64,000 bases of DNA. Source: Strigamia acuminata. Lineage: Eukaryota > Arthropoda > Chilopoda > Geophilomorpha > Linotaeniidae. Position numbers and translations under genes: made by a program. Below, in pieces: positions 36,594 to 48,982 of this stretch (positions are counted from its first letter, which is position 1; each line of letters begins with the position of its first letter). The notes below the pieces were generated by a model, which did not search any database, was not told the DNA's origin, and saw nothing but the letters and a program-made list of their open reading frames with translations. The stretch lies in NCBI GenBank assembly GCA_949358305.1, contig OX442319.1, forward strand, positions 2,914,001 to 2,978,000, in the 5' to 3' direction.

Positions 36594-38043
36594 CTAACCA
36601 AAGCTTCTGACTACAGACTTAATCCAGTCACTGTACGCTGGAACGTACGTATAAACACCCGGAGTACTCGGTCGACCGCAGCCAATGCCGAATGATACTA
36701 CGCCAACTTGATACCAGAGTCCATTTACTTCACAAACAAGTGGACCTCCACCATCACCCTGTAAGATTCACCATAGAAATTAACCAAGGATAGTGGCTTA
36801 CTTGTTATTTCTTTATTTTCACCAACTCACATCACACGAGTCTTGTCCACCTCCTCCAGCACACATCGAATTGACAGAAAGTTGGAAGTCCGGCCCCAAA
36901 TGACTTCTAATTGACACTTCACACTGCTCTTGACTCCAGATGGGAACAATTACTTCTTTCAGAACTATGGAATGACTACTGCCTGTTTTGATAAATTATA
37001 GTGCAATTGTTTCTATGGATAAATTAGAATTTTATACCTTCATTTGGTCTACCCCATCCAGTAACTACACACTTCTGCGTGATATCAAAATTTCTATCCT
37101 GTGTTTGTTCTGGTAAACAAACTATGTTAATGTGGGGTCTCTTTTTGGCTTTGGTTTCTAATTTCAGCAATGCAATGTCATTGGATAAAGTCGTATTATG
37201 AAATTCTGGATGCAACACAACCTTTTAAATAATAATGACAGTAATAAAAACCGTATTCCTGTTTCTGCATAAATAATTCGAGCCATTCAGTACCTTTTTT
37301 ACAGCAAACTCTTCATACGGCAAACCTTTGCTTTCTATTTCAACATCGTATTCTCCTAAGCGTATTTTGAGCCTGTTTGGATTGTTTTGACTAAATAAAA
37401 ACAAAAAAAAAAACGTTTTCACTGGCAAATCGATAATTAAAAATCAATAATTGATATCGATTCATAAATCGTGTTTATTTTAGTACTCTAAAAAATACTT
37501 AACTATTTGTCAACGCAATGTGCTGCTGTCAATACCCAGAATTCATCTAACAAACTTGCACCGCAAATGAAAATATTAGAAGACCGGTTTAAAACAGCAA
37601 CCTAAAATCGTAATATATAATTTAGAATGCAGTAAATATTTTTATTTTTTTACATAATATAAAAAAAAATGGAATCAAACTTGCTTGCCAAGGCCATTCT
37701 CCAAGTTCAGCCAAACCATTTTTACCAGTGTCCGTCCCTTTCCTACCACAAAGTGTCGATTTAACGGAAGCTAAAGGAAGCAAACTGATAGATTTGTTGT
37801 GTTGAGGATGAAAACAACACACTTTGCTTTCAGAAGGATCGCAATATCCTTCTGGGATTCCATCTTTCAACGTACAATCCCAATATTCCATGCAATCACA
37901 CCGAAGAGACCCATTATCTATTTAAAATCGAAATAAAATCAGTTCTTAACGTAAATAAATTAATTTTGTGAATGTAATTTACCTCCGATGGACAGGATCA
38001 ATCCGATGGATGAAACGAACAAAAATAATCCGAGCAAATCCAT
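36594..38043 (-). CDS. Clip-type serine protease homolog (inactive)
   Basis: Secreted trypsin-fold protein of the clip-SPH type; such proteins act as cofactors in melanisation or matrix adhesion rather than as enzymes. Exons (- strand): 37983-38043, 37685-37917, 37504-37601, 37294-37390, 37038-37221, 36831-36982, 36594-36758; 990 nt, 329 aa. Signal peptide ([16 protein letters not shown]), a Cys-rich clip-like region with CDCMEYWDC and VCC, then the protease domain: GEWPWQ, TAAHC (His present), NDIALLKL (Asp present), CVVTGWG, and GDGGGPLVC where GDSGGP is expected. The nucleophile serine (about residue 278) is glycine, as in known clip-SPHs. The intron after EWPWQ uses a GC donor (GCAAGT). 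Confidence 0.85.
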
Positions 38044-38880
38044 ATTTTTAAAACAAAACATAGGACTAAAAACGAAAGTGCGAACTGGATGCGACTATAG
38101 AATTATTTAACCTACTTTTCAGATATTACCAAAAATTGTGGAACATCAACTTTTAAGTAGGACAGAAATTATGTTATGGCAATATGGCACTCACTCCATG
38201 GAATGTTTCCTCAAATTGTTGTTGCAAACGAGTGATAATATAAACAGCTTGAAATAATCCTTTGTCTCCATCAACAACCTGTTAAAATAATAATAAAAAA
38301 AAAAAAAACAGCACAACTTTTGTGCCCGTAGCTATTCTTTGCCTCGTTAAAAACCGTAAGGTGCCTTCACTTTATTTAAATATTAAGTAATCAAAATTTT
38401 ATAGGTCAGCAAAAGAAAAATAAGGCGATAAACATTTTCAATTTTACAATTTTAATTAGTGAATTTAAAAAAAGGTAATTATGTTTACCACCAGATGGCA
38501 CTGCAGCACAAAAATTGAAAGTCTTTGAATCCTTTAATCTAATAAGTGTGTAGAGAATTGTTTCATTTATTTGGATGCAAAAAGCCCAACAGAGGTCACT
38601 GGACGAGGAAAAGACAAGCAGAATCTATGGGAAAACAGTAGCGCCATCTGTATTTCAAAGTTGGCGTAAACTAGGGTTATATAAAAATCTTCGAAATTAA
38701 TTTTAAAATCCAGAAACCATTTTTATTTAAGATTTCTTGCATTGTTAATAATCCCAATTAGATGACATTAATTAACAACCCATAAAATGTGAACAGAAAA
38801 GAAAATTAAATAAAATTCAGACGATTTGAACATTTTTTCCTTACTATTCTTTATTTAATGATTATCCATTCTTAAATCAT
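38044..38880. other. Intergenic region with one orphan exon-like frame
   Basis: Holds the promoter side of the protease homolog and the 3' end of RPS3A. At 38195-38278 on the minus strand an 84-nt open frame (GDKGLFQAVYIITRLQQQFE core) is flanked by a good acceptor and GTGAGT donor in phase 0. No partner exons are recognised. Confidence 0.4.
38195..38278 (-). other. Orphan exon-like frame, 28 codons
   Basis: Bounded by TTTTAACAG on the acceptor side and GTGAGT on the donor side, open throughout, phase 0/0. It encodes VVDGDKGLFQAVYIIT followed by RLQQQFEETFHG. It lies upstream of the protease homolog's start and contains no start codon. It may be an exon of an unannotated gene or a relic. Confidence 0.3.
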
Positions 38881-40125
38881 TTAAACAGATTGTTGCACTG
38901 GTGGTTCATAACCCTCCGGTCTGTCGATTTTCACACCAGCTTCGTCCGTACCCGATACAACCTTGCCGGTACCAGTGCCCTCGCCGTGCAATTCGAGCAA
39001 TCTGCCCACTAAAAACGCACAAAAAAATATTAGAAATTAAAACATCAAAATTTCTCTCGCGGCATCGACGTACGATCAAACTTCGGCTTCTTCAACACCT
39101 TCACCTTCCGAATATAAACATCGTGCAAAGGATAAATGCCTTGACATTTCTTCTCGATATCTTTACCGATGCTGTCGGGAATTCTACATTTTAAATAAAA
39201 ACAAATCGCGAATTAATTAATTAATCAAAAGAAATTATCCCGCAATTTTTAATTTTTACAATTTGTTAACGACTCCTTTCAAATCGTTCGATGTCACTTC
39301 CTGCGTCATCATTTCCACCATCTTTTTTCTGATTTGGCGAATCTGCGTGTGCTGCGCGTAACAAGTTTTCTTGGCTTGGTGCGGCCATTTCTTCGTAAAT
39401 CCGATGCAAAACAATCGCAATAAATATCCGTCGGTTGTCTTCACATCGACGTTGGCTTCGATCAAAGTCTGGCGAATTTACAAATTTAAAATCAATTTTT
39501 TTCTTCTTTAAATTTAATTTTTCTTTTCGTACCTGCCACTTCTTCACCATGGACCGTAATTTGTCGGTGGTCAAATCCATGCCGTGGAAATTGGTCAAAA
39601 CATTTCGACCTTGCACGTCCTCGGCGATTAAACGGAATTTTCTGTACGCGATTTCGTCGTTTTGCAAATCGGCTAATGAAACTTCGAAGACACGGCCTTT
39701 CAAACCCTCGGATGCAATTCCTACAAGAATTAAATATTTTTTTTTTTTTGAAAATTAAAATTCAATGCGAGAAAAATGTCAAATTCAACTTACGAGTTCC
39801 TTGTGTTCGGTTAACCAAAGTTTTGCCGATTTGACGACTTGTGAAGGTCGATGGTGCTTTCACATCGTACCAATCTTTTCTCGTGAAGGGATCAATGCTG
39901 CGAATGATAAAAACGGGTTAATGGTTTACATGTGGCAATGTTATGGAGGCGCGAGTTTAATCGGCCGTCATCGGATGTTTTTAACGCGGATTTTAATCAA
40001 ATTTTTAAAAATCAATACGATTATGTATATTTTAAGTGTTTAAAACGAATATTTCGTGCTTACATCTTCTTTTTCATGCCCTTTTTGCCGCTTTTGGAAA
40101 GCCCCTTATTCTTGCCGACCGCCAT
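38881..40125 (-). CDS. RPS3A: 40S ribosomal protein S3A (eS1)
   Basis: Small-subunit ribosomal protein. Exons (- strand): 40064-40125, 39794-39897, 39533-39720, 39260-39468, 39074-39183, 38881-39008; 801 nt, 266 aa (human 264), phases all consistent. Near-identical to vertebrate S3[103 protein letters not shown]-like C terminus ([11 protein letters not shown]). Compact introns as usual for ribosomal protein genes. I looked for a box C/D snoRNA in the introns and saw no convincing one. Confidence 0.97.
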
Positions 40126-40417
40126 TATCGCTGGAAAATGCAGAGAACACTTCCAAAACCGGAAGTTGTCAAACCGTTTGGGAAACCCTGACGTAGGTTA
40201 TATCGGTTGGTACATAAAAATGGCAGTAATCGTATCAAATTAATTTAAAAATCTTTTAAATGTTTTAGATAATTTTTGAAGAGTAAAACCGTTAGAATGA
40301 TTAATTATTTATTCAATCATAATTTTGTTGCGGTATTGTCGCAACTGAGCTGGAATATAGAAAAGGTGAGGTCACACAAGCAAACCAAATCATCTTTTAT
40401 AAGTAACCAAAACCAAG

Positions 40418-40794
40418 ATGTCCGCTCACAGCTCTAATCAAATTTTGGTGGGAGAGTTTCCACAGAAAGTCAATATGCTGCGATTTCCTGCACCCGAATC
40501 AGCGCAAAGGTATAATCAAAATTGTCTACAAATTCCAGTACACTCGTGAATTCAAAAGCGGAGTGGAATATTGAATGTTTTATATTTCACTTGACTTCAC
40601 TTCGTTTCCCATAACTTTAAACACGAACATTCCAGTGTTTTCAGGTCTTGGTTTTACATTATTTATTTTTATTTGATTGATACATTTCATTTAAAAAATA
40701 TTTTTGAATAATTTGAATTTTTTTTTATTTCAGGGCTACAAACGAATGTCTAAAGAGGACGTCTCTGAGTGCAAAATTTTTCATCCAGATATGA
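40418..40794 (+). CDS. Doubtful small gene, 50 aa
   Basis: Exons 40418-40509 and 40734-40794 (donor GTATAA, acceptor TTTCAG) give a 50-residue frame starting MSAHSSNQILVGEFPQKV and ending SLSAKFFIQI. The ATG lies 293 bp from the RPS3A start on the other strand, compatible with a bidirectional promoter. The second exon may instead be read in another frame or joined to further exons downstream (an open stretch follows at about 40908-41045). I do not recognise the product. Confidence 0.3.
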
Positions 40795-42595
40795 GTTGAT
40801 TCTATTGATAAAAGGTTGAACTCGTCCAGGTAGAGGTAGGTACGAATAAACAACGAACAATTTTGTTTAAAAGTTATTTTTTATTTAAAATTTAAATAAA
40901 TTTTACAGAGAAACGTTCGAAACGAAATGGAAACGAATCGCGAGTTCTTACCACATCGATGGAGCGGCGCGATTTCTTCTGGCCTGAAAATGTTCGTTAA
41001 TTTGTATTTGCCGACGGATTTTTATCGAACCGAGTTCGGTGCAGGTTGAGGAACTTGGGCTAATGATTTATCCAAATCATCTTCTAAATTGGAATTATTT
41101 TTGTGAATTTTAATTTATTTTTTGTAAATTTGAAAATTCATGCTTGATGTTGGTTGTTAAGTAGCGGATAATGAAATTAATATTATTTTATTTATTTATA
41201 TGTGTACTTATTTCTGGTTTGAGTGGTGACAATGTTTACATTGAGTTTGTTCAAGGATCAAGATTATCTTTGACCAAACGAATTGTCTCCTGGACGAAAA
41301 TTGACGTTTAGGGTTAAGAATTTCGAGGTTATAATTGAATTTATTTGAAGTTTGTCTCGTTTTTGTTCAAATTTCTACCATTTAGATGTAAATTTGGATG
41401 TAAATATTCAATTTTATGCATAAAATGCACTTTTAAAGTGGGACAACGAATTTTGTTGCTATAAAAACAAATTTATGATTTAAATTAATTTAAAAATTAA
41501 AAAACAAATTCAGTACGTAAAAAATTAATTGGTGTAAAAACTACGGAGTAATTTATTATGTTTAAAAACTAATTAAACATTTTATGTAGTGAGCACATCA
41601 AAGACTGATTTTCGAAAACGAAAGAGAAACACATTAATTTTGGAAACTGCATTAGACAGCTTGTGATTTGTGCCACCTTGATGTCACTGATGCAAATTAC
41701 ACACACACGCACACAAATTTACTTTCAACAAGTGAAACAATTTTGTAAATACATATTTACACGTCTAATTAATTGACCAGAATGGTTCCACCCTCATTGA
41801 TGAATTACTTAAGCGACATCTATTAGTTGATGTTGGTGTTACGACACGAGCAATATGTCAAGTTGACACCAGATGCCTTTCTGTTTGGTCTAAGCCTTTC
41901 TCTTCACTTTTCCCGTTCTCATAATCGTTCGATGTTGTTGATTTGAAGCAACTTTAGATTTTCACCTGATTTTATGATCGAATTGGAACTTGGAAAGGTA
42001 CATAATTTTCTATTTGTGATTAACCTGTCTCGACGGAAATAACTCTCTTCGTATATCGTCGAGCTATTGCACAAATTTCTCGTAGAATAAGTCGAAACAC
42101 GTGATTATAATTTATTAAATATCCTTATTCTATTGCAGAGCCTATTGTGGGATAATTCATATCATCTCCTGACTTACTGGAATAAGTAGAAGTCACAATA
42201 CAAGGTGGTTAATACCAATAACGCTGAGTTTTCTTCATGATTGTCAACAGTCAAATCATTTTTAGCGTATAAATAATTTTTATTTTTAGAAAAAGGATTT
42301 TAAGAGAAAAAAAAACAGTTGAGCGGAAATTTGGATTCGTAATAATTGCTCGTCTAAGTTGGCAACAACAAAAGACCAACGTGAATTTTTAGGGAAACAA
42401 TAGTCATAACCCAAAGGCTTGTCCAATCATGTTGACCTATTGACAGTCATGTTTTGGGGCACTGGATCGACCGGTCGACCCAGTGCCCCCTTTTTATGCT
42501 TTTGTGCAAAGATGACCATGAAATTTCCTGTTTGCACGTTGGAGTATTTGAAATCTGACTGATCCATCATTATTTTTCAATTACTGTAATGTGTA
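40795..42595. other. Intergenic region
   Basis: AT-rich; no convincing exon. Contains a 34-bp palindrome at 42456-42489 (listed separately), shortly upstream of the Cys-rich gene. Confidence 0.4.
42456..42489. promoter_or_regulatory. 34-bp near-perfect palindrome followed by T-run
   Basis: Arms GGGGCACTGGATCGACC and GGTCGACCCAGTGCCCC pair at 16 of 17 positions with no spacer, then CTTTTT follows. It lies about 107 bp upstream of the next start codon. It could be a protein-binding palindrome, a Pol III-style stop after a hairpin, or a tiny transposon relic. Confidence 0.5.
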
Positions 42596-43404
42596 ATGAT
42601 GAAAATTTGGTTCCAAATCCTCTTGTTTATCAAGCAGGTGGTGATAAGAACGTCGAGCAAGTATTGGAAAGAGAGCTGTCAAAACCTCAATACATTTCAG
42701 TGAATGCTAATCAACGCTATGACGTAGGAATCCTCAAGTTTGCAGTACAATATGTTTAGAGGATGCATGGGAAATGTTAAGTTACTGCTAGACACGCTTC
42801 TACAATCTACAATTGTTTGTTTTTTCTTCAGACATGTCGGAGATGTGGACAATGCCGTGATTGTGGTCAATGCAACTGCGGTGGTTTTCCGTGCAACCCA
42901 TGCGCTCAATATCGAGCTCCCACACCCCCAGATTTTTGTCCATGTGCAGAAAAACAACCCGCACGCATGCGAGATGATCCGGGGGTTGTAGTTTGCCCGC
43001 CTGGAACAGCCAGGATACCTGGACGAGAACCAATCCCCGGTTCTAGAGTTTGTCCGGAAGGAACTGCTGAGTTGGTTAACGTGAGAAACCAAAATCCACC
43101 TCGCGAGTGGGAAGTGAAGAGGAGAACAGCGGTGAAAGACTTATTGGATCCGAAAATTCCACAAGGCTGTTATGATTCTTCGTGAGACATTGTTTTGTGT
43201 CTGTGGATTGATGGATGAATGGTTTTTATTGATTTATGTAGAGTTTGTGCCCCCATTGGGTTTCCTAGAGGGCCGACTAGAAGACCTGATTTGCCAGCTT
43301 GTCCAACTTGTCCAGTTTGTCCAACCTGTGGAGGAATTCGGGCAACTAGTTCAACCCAGCCACAATCTTCTTCTGGTGCAAGTGGCAGTCCAACTCGGAT
43401 GTAA
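42596..43404 (+). CDS. Cys- and Pro-rich, probably secreted protein
   Basis: Exons 42596-42637, 42832-43181, 43242-43404; 555 nt, 184 aa, phases consistent. The first exon is short and hydrophobic (MMKIWFQILLFIKQ), plausibly a signal peptide. It is followed by a dense cysteine block (TCRRCGQCRDCGQCNC), CNPCAQ, CPCAEKQ, a linker with two PG-containing VC..GTA repeats (VCPPGTARIPG, VCPEGTAEL), and a C-terminal CPTCPVCPTC run. Two adjacent ATGs mark the start. I do not recognise the family. CxxC pairs could bind metal, or form disulphides in a matrix protein. Confidence 0.6.
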
Positions 43405-45970
43405 TAAAAAAATTAATGATTTTCTATTTTTTTAATTTTTTTGAGCGAAAATTTTTTTTTAAGATGTTCGTGTGGACAAGGAAAATAAGAAAAGTTGTGT
43501 GAAGGAATTTGGTTTTTAATTTGAGATGCATTCCAATGACATCGTGACATGCAGATTTGAAGGGTTTGAGTGATGGCTATTTTCGGAGTGTGGATCCACC
43601 AAAATGATGTAGAAGCGTTGCTTTTTGTACATAAAAGTTCGAAATAAAATATTTATTTCATCTTGGAAAATTAAAAATCTCATTTCTTACATTTATTTTT
43701 GACAGATATTCTTGCGCGAATAAATTAAAAATCTCAAAAAAAGACTTTCGGCACTGGCGACATTAACAAGAGGATCCTCAGCAGCTCCTAAGACTTATAG
43801 TCGAGCTGCGTCCTGATTGCAGCCAATCAGGCCAGAGGATTAAGCAAAATCTCTTCGTGGCTTGACCGCCATCTTGGAGACAGTACAATCTCCAGTCCCA
43901 TGCCGACTGGTTGTGAGAGCTCTAGAGAGAAGGTGACGAAGGCAACTGCCATCGCAACAAGAGGCGAAATCGCTCTCAAGTCCGGAATGACTTGAACGCA
44001 CTACAGGCAATGCGAACCGACAATGCTGTTCATGTGGTCCTTGACCACGTGGGCAAGGCTGGGTTGCTGCAAGGCAACCCAGCGACCTAGGCGATAACAC
44101 GGTGAACGCTGCGCAACCCCTAGACAACTTCAATAAAGATATAATCAATTCAAACTGTGTGTTCTCTGTGTTGTTCCTTATCGTGAATGCTGTCCAAATG
44201 CCCCATGGTCCTCCCCTGGTCGAGAGGCGACCGATCACCACTCAGTCAGAGATCACACGTAGATGTTGACCATGACCAAGACCACTTGGTTAGCAAAAAA
44301 TGGAAGAAGAAAAAAGAACGAGAAAACAAAAAAATTTGACCCTCTAGACCCTAATTCCTAACCGGAGGTACCCCCCAGTCAGCCAGTCCTCATTACAAGA
44401 CATCGACTTTCAGATTCAGATTTAATTTGGTTTTTGGCAAACTTTAACTATATAGACTATTTTTGCTGACAAGTGAGTTTTTATTTCATTTTTTATTCAA
44501 CAATAGACCAATGAACAATCAAAAAAGAGTTAAAAATGATAAAATGGTGTTTGAACATAGAAAGTATATAGATTTTAACTAAATTCACTAAAACTGACCT
44601 CTTAAAAACCTGTTTGTGAGTTCCATGAAATCCTTCCTGAGACACCAGGGTTCACTCACCTTGAAAAATTTGAGGCCACACATGTAAAACGCCTCTTTCG
44701 AGCTAAATTTGCTTTTTTCTCGCTTAATAATTCTTTTAATTTGATAAAAAAAATCATTAAACAAACTAAATTTCTTCGCATTTCAAGTGTTCCAATTCGT
44801 GATTTATCTGGCCCTTAGATAAATTGATATCACTAGCACACATACAGCGGGAAAAAATGTCACACGACATAACCTGTTTAATTAAAACAGCTTTTAACTA
44901 TCAGTAAAACATCACTGAACACACAAACTACTGGTATTAAGGTTACATGGTGTTACAAGGTTTTAATTACAGCAAAACTATTTGTAATAGATGTAATGCT
45001 CATTAGTGTAATTGGGTGAGACAATGGCTAAACTCACGATCTTTCTTCCCTTTCCAAGTATTTAAAATTCCTCGCAGTGAAGGGCGTCGAGATGACACAC
45101 CAAACTGGTTCGCCCTAGTCCTAGTTATCCTTGATTTTTCAAAACCCCTTTTTTAAAATAAAAAAAAAATTTTACCAGGATTTCCACCAAAAAAAATTAT
45201 AAATATTACAAAATAAAGAGTAAAAAATCGATGCAAATGCGATCTAATTCCATGTAATCCGATATCGAAGACACCTGCCTTGACCTATTGCATGAATTGA
45301 TTAAATCCAAGCCATGACATTTTACCAAATAGGGTCAACAAATGCTGAATGCACATAAACACACAAACCACATAATTACAATAACGTTCTAACCACATTT
45401 TTTAAATTCCACACGAGCCAGGAAGCGAAAACACGTTTTTTTTTTCCCCCTTAATTCTCGTGTAAACACATCCAAACCAAAAATTTCAACCAAAACCAAT
45501 CCCTATTACTTTATTCGCACACCGTAACACCGTAACATCAAACATGCACCCAGAAAAAATTGTAAAACGACTGTGAGAAAGGAATGTCGCTCGGGAGGTG
45601 AAATTAAGGTCAGCTGGCCAAAAGCGTGATGGCGCGTGCAGGGGAAGAACCTTAGACCGTAATAACTCCATTGTAATCGCAAATAGCGTGTAATAGTCTT
45701 AATTTACATTGGAGAAGACGGAAAGGGAAGTTTTATCGCTTTTGTTGATTATTATTGCTTTATTCACTATCTAGTTTGCACACAAAGGTTTCTCCGCCGT
45801 TGCAAACGCATAAAAGAAGTCACCTGTAAAATACACGACGTAGCATCCTCATTTCTTTCGCACGCAACCATTACGCATCGTCACGTGTGTTGCGGTGAAG
45901 CCAGACGTCTTTTGGGGCAGCTGTGCACGACCCAAATTCACCTTAGGGGCAGGTAGTCAGTCGATCTAGA
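43405..45970. other. Intergenic region upstream of the chitin deacetylases
   Basis: Contains the poly(A) signal region of the Cys-rich gene (AATAAA near 43649), an LTR-like block (43780-44275), and the chitin deacetylase promoter. A CATAAAAG box at 45809-45816 sits about 160 bp before the ATG at 45971. The stretch 44300-45700 is AT-rich with no exon I can support. Confidence 0.4.
43780..44275 (+). mobile_element. LTR-like sequence, copy 2
   Basis: Contains a 10-bp-stem hairpin (GCTGGGTTGC, 44058-44067, with GCAACCCAGC, 44074-44083) followed by CCCCTAGACAACTTCAATAA with a poly(A) signal and a CCTCCCCTGG/CGACCGATC tail. This is the same order as in the LTRs at 27800 and 50711. Boundaries are not fixed; no internal domain is present. 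Confidence 0.5.
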
Positions 45971-48900
45971 ATGCGGATCAAGGTGCAAGTGTTTGCTGCT
46001 CTCATCTGCTTTGTATTAGGTAAGTACACGCGTTTCTTATGGCGATTTTCTTCTTGGGTAACGAGATTATTGGTTTTGTGCGAAATAATTTGGTTACCGA
46101 AAAATAAAAAAATAAAAAATTATTTTTTATTTTATTATTTTTTTTTTTGTTGTTGAGAGGTTTAGTGGTCAGAGACCCCAAAATTGGTTCAACATACCGT
46201 TGGTGGACAGTCTGGACACTGGACGTTTAAAAGCAGAGAATATTGCACGGATTACTTATAATTTTTGTGACCTACATTCGTGGAAATTGTTAAAATATTC
46301 AAATTTTTCTCGTTTTTGAGATTTAATTAATTCGAACGTTTAGTGAAAACTTGTCTTCCTGCTTGACCTGATTTTCGTGTAATTTGAAAAAATTTAAAAA
46401 AAAGAATTGCGGTCGTTGTCGTTTTAGTGCGCGGGACTTCCATCCGACTCCGGCGACAAGAAACGTTCAGCGACAAAGATCTATGCGAGGATAAAAACCC
46501 CGGGGAATACTTCCGATTGTACACCGAAGATGACTGCCGAGACGTTGTCAGATGTTCCGTGCAGGGACTTTTGGCGCTGCGATGTCCCGCAGGTCTCGCA
46601 TTCGACATCGAGAAACAGACGTGCGATTGGCGGGACAGCGTGAAAAACTGCGACGTCCTTCAAAGTACAAATAAATTCGTAAATTTTGCTCGAAAAATGT
46701 ACTAAAACACTGTTATTGTAGAAAACAGAAAGCCGCAGCCTTTGCTGAGTACCGAAGAACCCCTTTGCACCGAAAGCGGGAAATTAGCGTGCAATAACGC
46801 AGAGTGCATCGATAAGACGCTGTTTTGCGACGGAAAACCGGATTGCCAAGACGAATCGGATGAAAATGCTTGCAGTAAGTGAGAATGGGGTTTTGTTTGC
46901 ATTTGATTCTATTGGACATTGTTTGTAGCAATGGATCAAGACCCGAATCGGGCGCCCGTGTGCGACCCGAGCGAGTGCACTTTGCCCGACTGTTTTTGTA
47001 GCGTGGACGGAACGAGAATTCCGGAGAATCTCGATGCGGAGAAAGTGCCGCAGATGGTTTTGATCAGTTTCGACGACGCCGTTAATATCAATAACATCGA
47101 TATGTACAACGAGTTTTTCGACGGTTCGAGGAAGAATCCCAACGGGTGCAACATCAAGGCCACTTTTTTCGTTTCGCACAAGTACACGAATTACAGCGCC
47201 GTGCAAGAATTGCACCGCAAAGGCCACGAGATTGCTGCTCATTCAATCAGGTGAATATTTATATTTATTTATATTTATATTTCTTCTGTCTTGATACATT
47301 CTTTCCTTGTGCAATTTAATTGTAACTTATTGATTTGCAGTCATAAAACCGATGACGATTATTGGACCGATACAAACGTCGAGGAATGGACTAAAGAAAT
47401 CGCCGGAAGTCGACTTATTATCGAAAAGTTTGCAAACATCACCGATAATTCGGTGGTGGGAATGAGAGCGCCGTACCTGAGAGTCGGTGGCAACAACCAA
47501 TTTCTGATGATGGAAGAACAGTCGTTTTTGTACGACTCGACGATGACGGCTCCTTTAAGCAATCCACCGCTTTGGCCGTACACTTTGTACTACAGAATGC
47601 CGCACAGATGCCACGGTACGTACAATTTTTACATTTTATAACAATTTTTTGAGGTTTTTTTCCATTTGTCCTATCTGTGCAAACGACATTTGGATTTGAT
47701 TCGAGTCAAAAACTATGTTGCACGGAAGGGTTTCTAAAAATTCTTCAATTTTAATTTTATCGGCCGGCAAAACAATAGAGAGTTTGCGAGATGCATTTTT
47801 CCCTTACAGTTAAAGACTATACGGCATAAAAATAGTGTAAGGGAAAAATGATAAATTAATTTTTTGCGGGCTGCACTTTTCCGTTATCACTACACTATTT
47901 CAGCCAATTACTGACAGTTAGTAATTTTGGGCCTAAACATTCAATTTGGGGGCGTAAATGTGCAAATTTCTGCATAAAATTCCATTATTATGCCTATAAA
48001 GTATGGTTTTGGGCCTAAAATTCAATTTTGGGCCTCACTTATCATTCAATTTACGTACCTATGACTGTGATGTGTTTGATCGGGACAACAAAATATTCGC
48101 CATTTGCAATGGGCGGAGCTAACAATATAGTGTTCTCAATTCTGATTGGCTGCGCTATATTTTAATTTAGTGTTAAAAACGATACACTAAAGATTTTTCC
48201 CTTACGATATGGCACTAAAATAGTGTAACGTGGCACAAAATAAGGAAAAATTCATCCCGCAAACTCTCTAATGTGTTTTGCAATTTCTTTTGGCTAATTT
48301 TGCATAAAATGTCTGGATAAAATACAGTTAAATTACCTATTGGAAAATATTGACTTAAAATGCCCGTAAATCCAGTTTTTTGCGCAAAGTAAAAATAATA
48401 ATAAAAATAATTTCAGGTAATGGCCAGAAATGTCCGACTCGACCACACGCCGTGTGGGAAATGGTGATGAACGAATTGGACAGACGCGACGATCCCAACT
48501 TCGACGAGGATCTTCCAGGTTGCGCCATGGTGGACTCGTGCTCGACCATCGTCAACGGACAGCAGTTTTACAACTTCCTAAACCACAACTTCAACCGTCA
48601 CTACAACTCCAATCGCGCCCCGTACGGTCTCTACTTTCACGCCGTGTGGCTGAAAAACAACCCCGAACTCAAAAACTCCTTCCTCAATTGGATCGACGAG
48701 ATGCTCAATCGCAACGACGTCTACTTCGTCACGATGACCCAAGCGATCCAGTGGATACAAAACCCGACCGAACTCGGCTCCATCCAGAACTTCGCACCGT
48801 GGAAAGAGGACTGCGATGTCCAAGGACAACCGCACTGCCACATCCCCAACGCGTGTCCACTCTCCAGCAAAGAATTGGCCGGCGAAGCGGTGCGCCTCTT

Positions 48901-48982
48901 TACCTGCGTTGAATGTCCCAACAATTATCCGTGGCTCGATGACCCGACTGGAGAAGGACTTCTCAAGAAGAAAAAGAAATAA
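45971..48982 (+). CDS. Chitin deacetylase, group I, first tandem copy
   Basis: Secreted enzyme that removes acetyl groups from chitin in cuticle or tracheal matrix (serpentine/vermiform type). Exons 45971-46019, 46428-46664, 46722-46874, 46929-47250, 47341-47615, 48417-48982; 1602 nt, 533 aa. Order: signal peptide ([12 protein letters not shown]), peritrophin-type chitin-binding domain (about residues 35-95, EYFRLY...[10 protein letters not shown]), LDLa (about 105-146, [20 protein letters not shown]), then the polysaccharide deacetylase domain. Its metal/catalytic motifs are intact: ISFDDA (about 195) and HSISH (about 253), then RAPYLRVGG, and VTMTQAIQW. About 80% similar by eye to the neighbour at 49658, with identical intron phases. 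Ends in a poly-lysine tail (LKKKKK). Confidence 0.95.
47778..48268. mobile_element. GAGAGTTTGCG element (family D), copy 2
   Basis: Full copy with TA on both sides: GAGAGTTTGCGAGATGC at left and CCCGCAAACTCTC at right. Internal TTTTCCCTTA blocks recur in both orientations. It lies in the last intron of the chitin deacetylase gene. Confidence 0.8.

Noticed and set aside
39898-40063. A box C/D snoRNA in the first RPS3A intron
   Set aside because: Only a weak GATGA-like box C was found, with no paired CTGA and terminal stem.
43840-44241. 133-codon minus-strand frame
   Set aside because: Falls entirely within the LTR-like block at 43780-44275 and has no protein-family features.
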